From: Pseudorhodobacter turbinis
GTDB taxonomy: Bacteria; Pseudomonadota; Alphaproteobacteria; Rhodobacterales; Rhodobacteraceae
DNA length: 64,000 nucleotides
Assembly: GCF_005234135.1 (NCBI RefSeq)
Contig: NZ_CP039965.1
Location: 1,054,001-1,118,000, forward strand
Reading direction: 5' to 3'
Of this stretch, positions 57,455-63,310 are shown in pieces (position 1 is the first letter of the stretch; each line of letters begins with the position of its first letter). The translations under genes and the position numbers were made by a program. The notes beneath the pieces were generated by a model. That model saw nothing but the letters and a program-made list of their open reading frames with translations, was not told the origin of the DNA and ran no database searches.

Positions 57455-58135
57455 CTAGACATCGATCCGCACGCCGGAAATGGACGGATCAATCCTGCGC
57501 AAGATGCGGGTCAACCTATCGGCCAAATGTGTCTCTACATAGGTCTTATGAAACCGTGAGGGGGCCAATAGACACAGGGTACCGCCATCGCGCTCTATCT
57601 CTGACAGGCGCGAAATCCAGGCGGAAAAGGCCGCGCCGTCTTGCGCCTGAAAGGCATGCTGCGCTGCGGCCCAAACCGAGCCATCGGCAGGCAAGCTCGG
57701 GATTTGCTGAAACGGCACGACGTTGCTGGCCTCGGGGGCGGGCGGTATTTGGGCGGCTTGGCGATCTACAAAGTCGGGGCCGATGTTTGGCCAAACGTTT
57801 TGCGTATCGGCCATAATCATCGCCAGATCCAAAGCATGGAGCGCCACCCGGCCCCGCGCGGCTGCACGGGTTTCAACCAACCACCCCACGGCCCGCAGTT
57901 TTGCCATCTCTCGTTTGACGGTGCGTAGATCAACAGACCAAAGTCTGGCGATGTCCTCTTGGCCCATCGAAAGTTCGTTGCGCTGCCAGTTATACCGCGT
58001 GGTGATAAGCGACATCAGACGCAGAATCCGGCGTTGGGCATGCTTGTCTTGTGACAGAGCATAGGCTGACAAGGCTGACAAAATGTCATATTTCTTTGTC
58101 GAGGCATCCCGCCCGACAGGTTTGGTAACCAGCAC
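57455..58135 (-). CDS. DnaA-like plasmid replication initiator (replicase)
   Basis: 226 residues from GTG at 58135 (AGAGAGG upstream); a TTG at 58279 would add 48 atypical residues. A winged-helix region (ITTRYNWQRNELSMGQEDIA, RLWSVDLRTVKREMAKLRAVGWL) is followed by a linker, and the C-terminus (about 150-222) resembles DnaA domain I: VWAAAQHAFQAQDGAAFSAW, ISRLSEIERDGGTLCLLAPS, RFHKTYVETHLADRLTRIL. This architecture is that of the DnaA-like replicases of Rhodobacterales plasmids. It is divergent from parA-parB, the characteristic order for this replicon class, with the likely origin between. It differs from chromosomal DnaA in lacking the AAA+ ATPase. Confidence 0.85.
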   Translation of the reverse strand: MLVTKPVGRDASTKKYDILSALSAYALSQDKHAQRRILRLMSLITTRYNWQRNELSMGQEDIARLWSVDLRTVKREMAKLRAVGWLVETRAAARGRVALHALDLAMIMADTQNVWPNIGPDFVDRQAAQIPPAPEASNVVPFQQIPSLPADGSVWAAAQHAFQAQDGAAFSAWISRLSEIERDGGTLCLLAPSRFHKTYVETHLADRLTRILRRIDPSISGVRIDV

Positions 58136-58235
58136 TGCCCCGTGCCTCTCTGATTTTAGGGGGCGAATACACGCCCGACGATTGCAAGGGTCTGTGCCCT
58201 TTTCTGGCGGTTCGTCGTCGTTTGCCAACGCTTTT

Positions 58236-58270
58236 GTCGAACCTTGGCCTATTTGCGTCCGAAGGTTCGA
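58236..58270. repeat. Inverted repeat TCGAACCTT ... AAGGTTCGA
   Basis: Perfect 9-bp arms at 58236-58244 and 58262-58270 with a 17-bp centre; centre-to-centre distance about 26 bp. A further near copy, AAGGTTCTA, lies at 58342-58350. They sit upstream of the replicase gene (or inside its rejected N-terminal extension) and may bind the replicase or a repressor. Confidence 0.45.
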
Positions 58271-58352
58271 TTCTGTCAAGACCGTTTGCAGATTTTAGCC
58301 TGAACCCCGATCTTCGAATCTTCAATCTATTCTAAAAGAATAAGGTTCTATG

Positions 58353-58448
58353 GTAATAGGGGACATTCATGGTGTCACCCCAAATCAGCCTTTTGTCACC
58401 CTAACCGTAGTATCGGGGGTATGGCTGTCCCCCCAAATAGCGTGTCCC
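58353..58448. repeat. Iteron-like TGTC(A/C)CCC repeats
   Basis: Copies: TGTCACCCCAAATC (58373-58386), TGTCACCCTAACC (58394-58406), TGTCCCCCCAAATAG (58426-58440), a partial TGTCCC (58443), and one on the other strand, TGTCCCCTATTAC (58365-58353). Starts of the three full plus-strand copies are 21 and 32 bp apart, close to two and three helical turns. This is the pattern of initiator-binding iterons. Confidence 0.45.
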
Positions 58449-58568
58449 GTCCCTGCATTTGGGAGGCTTTCACCCCGCGACTCTCAGGGAACCGATTCGG
58501 CCGGTATATCCCTTAATTTATGGGCTTTACGGCAATATTGAGATTCCTGTGAATACTATAACTCTGCT

Positions 58569-58585
58569 TTTGCATTTTGTGCAAA
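58569..58585. promoter_or_regulatory. TTTGCA-N5-TGCAAA palindrome upstream of parA
   Basis: Perfect 6-bp arms separated by five bases, ending 57 bp before the parA ATG. ParA-type proteins often repress their own operon by binding near the promoter; this is the best operator candidate, predicted by eye. Confidence 0.35.
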
Positions 58586-58642
58586 TTCAGCGTAATTGGG
58601 AACGAAGCAGTTATTAACGTCCACAAAAGAACGGAACGCCCC

Positions 58643-59950
58643 ATGTACGATCATACAGACCTCGCCAACCTTCAGGCGCAGTCGCTCAAGATGCAAAGCT
58701 GGATTCGTCGTCAAACCTTCTCCCCCGAGCTGGAGAAGACCCTGCGGCGGTTCTCCAGCTGGGAAGTGTCGGAGCTGATCTTCAAGATCAACCAGTCAAC
58801 TTTCCGGGGCCGTTTGGCCGCCGAGCCGGATTTGCCCAGCGGTGAGGTGGAGCCTGATGGCCGTCAGCGTTGGTTCAGCCTCGATGAGATCAACGAGCTG
58901 CGCCGCAAGATGAAGATCAACCGCAAATCGCTGATGCCCAAGCGCCCTGCTGGCAAGCGGGCATTCCGTGTGGCCATCGCGAACTTCAAAGGCGGTGCCG
59001 GCAAATCCACCGTTGCGCTGCATTTGGCCCACGCCTCCGCGCTTGATGGCTACCGCGTGTTGGTCGTGGATTTCGATCCGCAAGCAACGCTGTCCCACTC
59101 CATGGGTCTGAACGACGTGTCCGAGGAACATACCGTCTGGGGCATCATGGCCCGCGACTTGCTGCGCGAGACCGACCGGATGAACGCGGCGATGACCGGC
59201 GCCGAGAGTGGAGCCGCCCTGCCCCAACGCCGTATCCCCTCTTCGATCCGCGACATGGGGCTTGGTGACTTGCGCGTCTCGGATTTCATCATGCCGACGG
59301 CATGGCCTACGATCGACATCGTGCCAAGCTGTGCCAATGCTGCCTTTGTGGAGTTCGCCTCCGCGCAGTATCGCCACCTCAATCCGGATTGGACATTTTT
59401 TGGTGCCGTCTCGCGCTATCTCGATGCGCTGCCCGATGACAGCTATGACTTGATCATCTTCGACTGCCCGCCGGCGATCGGCTACCAATCGATGAATGCG
59501 GTCTTTGCGGCAGACATGCTCTACGTCCCCTCCGGTCCCGGCTATTGGGAGTACGACAGCACCACCTCCTTCATCGGTCAGCTGTCGGAGGCGCTTGCTG
59601 ACCTCAATGACGGTTTTGGTCAAACCTTTTCCGCGGAAAAGGTTACGCTGCCCAAGCAGTTCTGCGACATCCGCTTCTTGATGACGCGTTATGAGCCGGG
59701 CAACGAATTGCACCGTGCGATGTTTCAGGCCTTTGGCAAGGTCTTTGGCCCGCATGTAGCCAAGCACCCGATAGAGATGACGCGCGCGGTAGAACAGTCG
59801 GGGCGTTTCCTGTCCTCGGTCTATGAGATCGACTACCGTATAATGACGCGCGAGACATGGCGACGCGCACGGGCCTCATTCGATGGGGCCTATGAAGAAT
59901 TCAAAACCTCCGTCCTTGAGGCGTGGGAGAAGCTGGAGAAAACATCATGA
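58643..59950 (+). CDS. parA: Plasmid-type partition ATPase ParA (RepA)
   Basis: 435 residues from ATG at 58643; the frame upstream (TTG at 58577) is rejected because it crosses the candidate operator. An N-terminal helix-turn-helix region (about 35-95, with QRWFSLDEINELRRKM) precedes the deviant Walker A KGGAGKST at 116-123 and LVVDFDPQATLSHSMG. This type Ia layout is that of RepA proteins in Rhodobacterales and rhizobial plasmids. It should drive segregation with ParB and repress its own operon. The gene contains one copy of the putative centromere palindrome, which encodes T328-F-S-A-E-K-V334. Its stop overlaps parB as ATGA. Confidence 0.93.
   Translation: MYDHTDLANLQAQSLKMQSWIRRQTFSPELEKTLRRFSSWEVSELIFKINQSTFRGRLAAEPDLPSGEVEPDGRQRWFSLDEINELRRKMKINRKSLMPKRPAGKRAFRVAIANFKGGAGKSTVALHLAHASALDGYRVLVVDFDPQATLSHSMGLNDVSEEHTVWGIMARDLLRETDRMNAAMTGAESGAALPQRRIPSSIRDMGLGDLRVSDFIMPTAWPTIDIVPSCANAAFVEFASAQYRHLNPDWTFFGAVSRYLDALPDDSYDLIIFDCPPAIGYQSMNAVFAADMLYVPSGPGYWEYDSTTSFIGQLSEALADLNDGFGQTFSAEKVTLPKQFCDIRFLMTRYEPGNELHRAMFQAFGKVFGPHVAKHPIEMTRAVEQSGRFLSSVYEIDYRIMTRETWRRARASFDGAYEEFKTSVLEAWEKLEKTS
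59623..59644. promoter_or_regulatory. Putative parS centromere, copy 1 (inside parA)
   Basis: A perfect 22-bp palindrome: AACCTTTTCCG followed directly by its reverse complement. Its 20-bp core ACCTTTTCCGCGGAAAAGGT recurs at two other places within 1.5 kb and nowhere else that I noticed. Repeated exact palindromes within a parAB locus are typical ParB binding sites. Confidence 0.8.
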
Positions 59951-61062
59951 GCAAGAAACGCCGTATGTTTGATATCGATCTGCCGGATGAGGATACGGTA
60001 GAAACCTTTTCCGCGGAAAAGGTCGCGCCGACCGCCAAGCCGAGGGCGGCCACAGAGTCGCGCCGGGGTCCGATGGCCGCTGCGATCACCGAGAACGCCG
60101 ATAGCCTTAGGGATCGCGAGGCCCTTGTGGCCAAGATCCGCGCAGAAAATGACGCGCTTGCGCATGAGCATGTCCGGCTCAAACAGCAGGGATTGATCGT
60201 TGATTTGATCGACCTTGATATGATTGAGACCCGCAAGCTGACCCGTGACCGCCACGCCGGCTTTGATGAGGAGTTGGGCGAGCTGGTCGACTCTATTCGT
60301 GATGTCGGCTTGTCGAACCCGATCCGCGTAGAGCAACGCCCGGATGGCCGCTATGAGCTAATTCAGGGGTTTCGGCGTATTCAGGCGTTTACGCAGCTTT
60401 TGGCCGAAACCGGGGATGCCGAGGCTTACGGCAAAATTCCCGCGGGGATCATGGCGCGCGGGGCAGAGCTGGACGTGCTTTACCGCCGGATGGTGGATGA
60501 GAACCTTGTACGCAAGGATATCTCTTTGGCCGAAATGGCGCAGCTTGCGATCGAATATGCCGCCGATCCGATGACCGAGGTTTCCGATCCGGATAAGGCG
60601 GTCGCCAAGCTTTACAAATCCGCCAGCTATTCCAAGCGCAGCTATATCCGCAGCTTCATTCCGGTGGTCAAGCGTTTGGGGGAGGTGTTGCACTTTATTC
60701 ATGAGGTGCCGCGCGCGCTGGGTTTGGCTTTGTCCTCTAAAATCGACGAGGTCCCGGGGTTTGTACCAGCCATTCAGGCAGAGTTGGCTGGCTGGGATAA
60801 CCGCTCTATCGAGGATGAATTGTCAGTGCTGCGTCGCTTTGCAGGTGGCGAAACAGAGCCTAAATCAGGGTCTACACGACCAAGCAAGCCCGCAGCCGAG
60901 GCAAAGGCAAAAACCAGTTTTCAGATCGCGCGCCCTGAAGGTGCCGCGAAATGTGTGGCTGGGGCAGGGCGGTTGGAGATCCGGCTGGACCGCGATTTTT
61001 CTACCATTGACCGGCGCAAGCTGGAGGCCGCCGTGCGCGGGTTGCTTGACGAGATCGGTTGA
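59947..61062 (+). CDS. parB: Plasmid-type partition protein ParB (RepB)
   Basis: 371 residues from ATG at 59947. ParB N-terminal domain: LVDSIRDVGLSNPIRVEQRP, then YELIQGFRRIQAFTQL with the CTPase-type G-x-R-R-x-x-A motif. MVDENLVRKDISLAEMAQLA leads into the central HTH (KLYKSASYSKRSYIRSFIPV), and the C-terminal part ends with IRLDRDFSTIDRRKLEAAVR. It should bind the palindromes and load onto DNA. One palindrome copy lies in its own 5' region and encodes T20-F-S-A-E-K-V26. Translationally coupled to parA by ATGA. Confidence 0.93.
   Translation: MSKKRRMFDIDLPDEDTVETFSAEKVAPTAKPRAATESRRGPMAAAITENADSLRDREALVAKIRAENDALAHEHVRLKQQGLIVDLIDLDMIETRKLTRDRHAGFDEELGELVDSIRDVGLSNPIRVEQRPDGRYELIQGFRRIQAFTQLLAETGDAEAYGKIPAGIMARGAELDVLYRRMVDENLVRKDISLAEMAQLAIEYAADPMTEVSDPDKAVAKLYKSASYSKRSYIRSFIPVVKRLGEVLHFIHEVPRALGLALSSKIDEVPGFVPAIQAELAGWDNRSIEDELSVLRRFAGGETEPKSGSTRPSKPAAEAKAKTSFQIARPEGAAKCVAGAGRLEIRLDRDFSTIDRRKLEAAVRGLLDEIG
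60003..60024. promoter_or_regulatory. Putative parS centromere, copy 2 (inside parB)
   Basis: Same palindrome as copy 1 with a single change at the last base (C for T); the 20-bp core at 60004-60023 is identical. It begins 380 bp after copy 1 and lies 57 nt into the parB coding sequence, read in the same frame as copy 1. Confidence 0.8.
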
Positions 61063-61072
61063 CCTCAACCCG

Positions 61073-61096
61073 AAACCTTTTCCGCGGAAAAGGTTT
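61073..61096. promoter_or_regulatory. Putative parS centromere, copy 3 (after parB)
   Basis: The longest copy: 24 bp of perfect palindrome, the same core with one extra matched base on each side. It starts 11 bp beyond the parB stop and 1070 bp after copy 2. Being non-coding, its full conservation cannot come from protein constraint. Confidence 0.85.
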
Positions 61097-61102
61097 TACC
61101 TG

Positions 61103-61140
61103 ACTGCCTCCCGCGTTCAACGCCGGAGGCAGTTTGCTTT
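61103..61140 (+). terminator. Rho-independent terminator of parAB
   Basis: A 9-bp stem, ACTGCCTCC (61103-61111) with GGAGGCAGT (61125-61133), with a small inner GCG/CGC stem, is followed by TTGCTTTTTATC. It lies 7 bp after the third palindrome. Confidence 0.7.
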
Positions 61141-61279
61141 TTATCTGGAAAAAGCTTGCTTCTAATGCGCGGATGGGGCAATGTTTCTGTAGGCTCTAGC
61201 GCCTTTCCACCCTTAAGCGGTGGCGCGCAACACAGGCCAAACCACCCAGTATCGCAGGCGAACAGGTAGTGCTGGAGTA

Positions 61280-61307
61280 ATCCGCATTAAGGGCTTATTC
61301 TGCGGAT
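61280..61307. promoter_or_regulatory. Inverted repeat ATCCGCA-N14-TGCGGAT at the start of the HTH gene
   Basis: Perfect 7-bp arms at 61280-61286 and 61301-61307; the right arm ends directly before the ATG at 61308. An operator in this place would block transcription or translation start of the helix-turn-helix protein, possibly by the protein itself. Confidence 0.35.
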
Positions 61308-62324
61308 ATGAAGAGCCAAGACCCTCAAAATAAAAGCAGCTTAAAGGCAGGAAAGAAACCCGTTTCGGGGGGCGCGCGGACGCATGTAGGCCAACGTCTG
61401 TTGATTGATCCTGCCCAATGGCAGCAGGCCGAGGCGGGTCTTGCGCCGCAGCTTGCGCGGGCGGCGGTGGCGCTTGCGATGCTGGATCAACGCTGCCTTT
61501 TGCTGGGAACGGGCGCGGTTGAACGCCTTGCGCTGATCGAGGTTGAGGCGATGCTTTGGGCGCAGGGTGTGCGTGTGCGGCGCGAACAAATTGCAGCCTA
61601 TTTAAGCGGGGCAGGGGGGCTGACTGAAAACCGGACAGAGTTGGCGCGCGCGTCTTGGGTGTATCGCCGATTGTTGGCGCGGCCCGGTCGGTTGCCCGCG
61701 CTCCGAGGCTTTTTGGGCCTGCATGAGGTGCCGGGCGCAGGGTTGCCCGAAGATCTTAGCCCGCGCCCAAAGGGGGCCGAATTTGACCTTGCGGCCGAGG
61801 TGTTCACCGGCGGGATGCAAGAGCTGGCTGATTGTCACCCGCTGACACAAGCCGGATACGGGCAGGCGCTTTGGCGGCTGACGGGGGTGTCGGCGCCCGA
61901 TGACTTGCTGGAGCCTGCGACTGCCGCAGGGCGGATTGCGGCGGCGGAGTGTCGTGCGATCGGCTTTGCGCCATTGGCGCCCGGGGGCAGGGCGTGGCAA
62001 TTGGGCGCGAAACCCGATGGCTTGGGCGATTGGCTGGCGGCGATCCGGTCGGGGGCGCAATCCGCGATGATGGAGCTTAATCGGGTGGAGGCTTGGGCCG
62101 TCGCTGCGCGGGGCCTAACGGCGGGGCTAAAAGGCTCTACGCCTGCGAAATTGATCGATGCAATCGCGGCCCGCCCCATCTTGACGACCGAGGCCGCCGC
62201 CAATCTTACAGGCATTTCCCGCGACAGCGCCGAGCGTGGTTTGGCGCGGCTGCAAGCGATGGGGGTGGTGCATGAGATCACCGGCAGCAAACGGTTTCGG
62301 CTGTGGGTGACGGGGCCCGCTTAA
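61308..62324 (+). CDS. Winged-helix DNA-binding protein, plasmid-associated type (DUF1612/HTH-like)
   Basis: 338 residues. The body is helical and Ala/Leu/Arg-rich (QWQQAEAGLAPQLARAAVAL, ASWVYRRLLARPGRLPALRG) and the last 60 residues form a clear winged helix: ARPILTTEAAANLTGISRDS, AERGLARLQAMGVVHEITGS, KRFRLW. The layout recalls RHE_PE00001-type proteins (DUF1612 plus HTH) often seen beside rhizobial and Rhodobacterales plasmid replication genes; this is from memory and tentative. It follows parB after the terminator. No good ribosome-binding site precedes the ATG, which directly abuts an inverted repeat. Confidence 0.7.
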   Translation: MKSQDPQNKSSLKAGKKPVSGGARTHVGQRLLIDPAQWQQAEAGLAPQLARAAVALAMLDQRCLLLGTGAVERLALIEVEAMLWAQGVRVRREQIAAYLSGAGGLTENRTELARASWVYRRLLARPGRLPALRGFLGLHEVPGAGLPEDLSPRPKGAEFDLAAEVFTGGMQELADCHPLTQAGYGQALWRLTGVSAPDDLLEPATAAGRIAAAECRAIGFAPLAPGGRAWQLGAKPDGLGDWLAAIRSGAQSAMMELNRVEAWAVAARGLTAGLKGSTPAKLIDAIAARPILTTEAAANLTGISRDSAERGLARLQAMGVVHEITGSKRFRLWVTGPA

Positions 62325-62917
62325 AAGCTGGGCGGGGTGCAGGCCGATACGATGACGCAATCCTCCGTGCCGGTGTTGTGGAACCGATGCGGGATGCGGC
62401 TGTCAAAAAGGTAGGCGTCGCCGGCGAAAAGGGTCTCTGTTTCCGCGCCAACGGTCACTTCGATGCTGCCCTCGATCACGATCCCCGCCTCTTCGGCGTC
62501 ATGGCTGTATTTCTGCGCGCCGGTATCCGCGCCGGGGCTGTAGCATTCGTGGAGCATCTGGATTTGATGGCTGAGGGCATCGCCGACCTGCCGGATCGAC
62601 AGGGCGATGGGCGCGTCGGTCTTGCGCAACAGTTTGTGAGGGTTGACCTCCTGCAGCTCTGATCTGCGGAAAAACACCTGATGGGACTGTGCGACATCCG
62701 CGGCGAAAAATTCTGCCAATGACATAGCCAAGGCATCCAGCACCCGTTTGAGCGAAGAGACCGAGGGGCTGGAGTGATTCTGTTCGATCTGGGAAATGGT
62801 GCCATTGGTCACGCCGGCCCGGCGGGCCAATTCGCGTTGCGACAGTTTTCGCTGCGTACGGGCGGCCCGCAAGCGGGCACCGATGTTGATTGTGTTCTCA
62901 TCTGTAGGTGATGTCAT
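62321..62917 (-). CDS. XRE-family regulator with C-terminal cupin domain
   Basis: 198 residues from ATG at 62917. HTH at about 12-66: IGARLRAARTQRKLSQRELA, RRAGVTNGTISQIEQNHSSP, SVSSLKRVLDAL. The cupin barrel covers about 110-197, with H in QKYSHDAEEAGIVIEGSIEV and FDSRIPHRFHNTGTEDCVIV. This is the PuuR-like build: small ligands bound by the cupin modulate DNA binding. It is divergent from the TAXI binding-protein gene and a likely regulator of it. Its stop overlaps that of the HTH gene (shared TTAA). Confidence 0.92.
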   Translation of the reverse strand: MTSPTDENTINIGARLRAARTQRKLSQRELARRAGVTNGTISQIEQNHSSPSVSSLKRVLDALAMSLAEFFAADVAQSHQVFFRRSELQEVNPHKLLRKTDAPIALSIRQVGDALSHQIQMLHECYSPGADTGAQKYSHDAEEAGIVIEGSIEVTVGAETETLFAGDAYLFDSRIPHRFHNTGTEDCVIVSACTPPSF

Positions 62918-63310
62918 CGGTACTTTTCTAAGGGCTGATTCTGTTGGCTTGACTATAGGGCAAGCGGGTTTGAACCCCAATGATTGCCTGAAAAATAAAC
63001 AGGGTTGATTGGTATCTTAAACGCCCCTAGGGTGATCAGCTAGGAATAAAGCGGCCGTATGAAGCCGTGTTCCAACAGGGTTTGCTGCGTGACAAGACTA
63101 AAAAGCCATGCGCGCGGCATTTAAGGAAAAGGGTACACTTGCCAAATGCAAAAGCTACTCGCATCATCAGGCTTTGATGGTGTGCCATCCATGGTCGGCG
63201 GCAGATCTTGTCGCAGGCTTTATTCCCCCTCATGCGGGGTGAGGATGTAACGCTGTATCGGTCGCTGAAATGCGGCCCTCCGATTTTGAGACATCGAAAG
63301 GAAGAAAAGA
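62918..63310. other. Divergent regulatory gap between XRE-cupin gene and TAXI gene
   Basis: 393 bp without a credible gene. The XRE side holds a promoter-like pair and an overlapping palindrome (listed separately). The rest, about 62981-63310, shows short open frames without ribosome-binding sites or family features. A long 5' leader or distant promoter for the TAXI gene must lie here. Confidence 0.5.
62952..62980 (-). promoter_or_regulatory. Putative promoter of the XRE-cupin gene with overlapping palindrome
   Basis: On the minus strand TTGGGG (62980-62975) and TATAGT (62957-62952) are 17 bp apart, about 35 bp before the ATG. The palindrome GGGTT-TG-AACCC (62966-62977) covers the spacer and part of the -35 box, as expected for an autorepressor operator. 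Confidence 0.4.

Larger units (their letters stand above)
58136..58642. other. Probable replication origin region between replicase and parA
   Basis: 507 bp with no convincing gene. It contains an inverted repeat TCGAACCTT/AAGGTTCGA (58236-58270), a TATTCT-AAA-AGAATA palindrome (58328-58342), a set of TGTC(A/C)CCC repeats (58353-58448), an AT-rich stretch (about 58500-58612), and TTTGCA/TGCAAA (58569-58585) just before parA. The location between divergent replicase and partition genes, the clustered repeats and the adjacent AT-rich stretch are what an iteron-type origin would show. Origin activity is an inference. Confidence 0.55.

Noticed and set aside
58136..58279. N-terminal extension of the replicase from TTG at 58279
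   Set aside because: The added 48 residues are unlike the fold, the start codon is poor, and the DNA carries inverted repeats, so the GTG at 58135 with a better ribosome-binding site is preferred.
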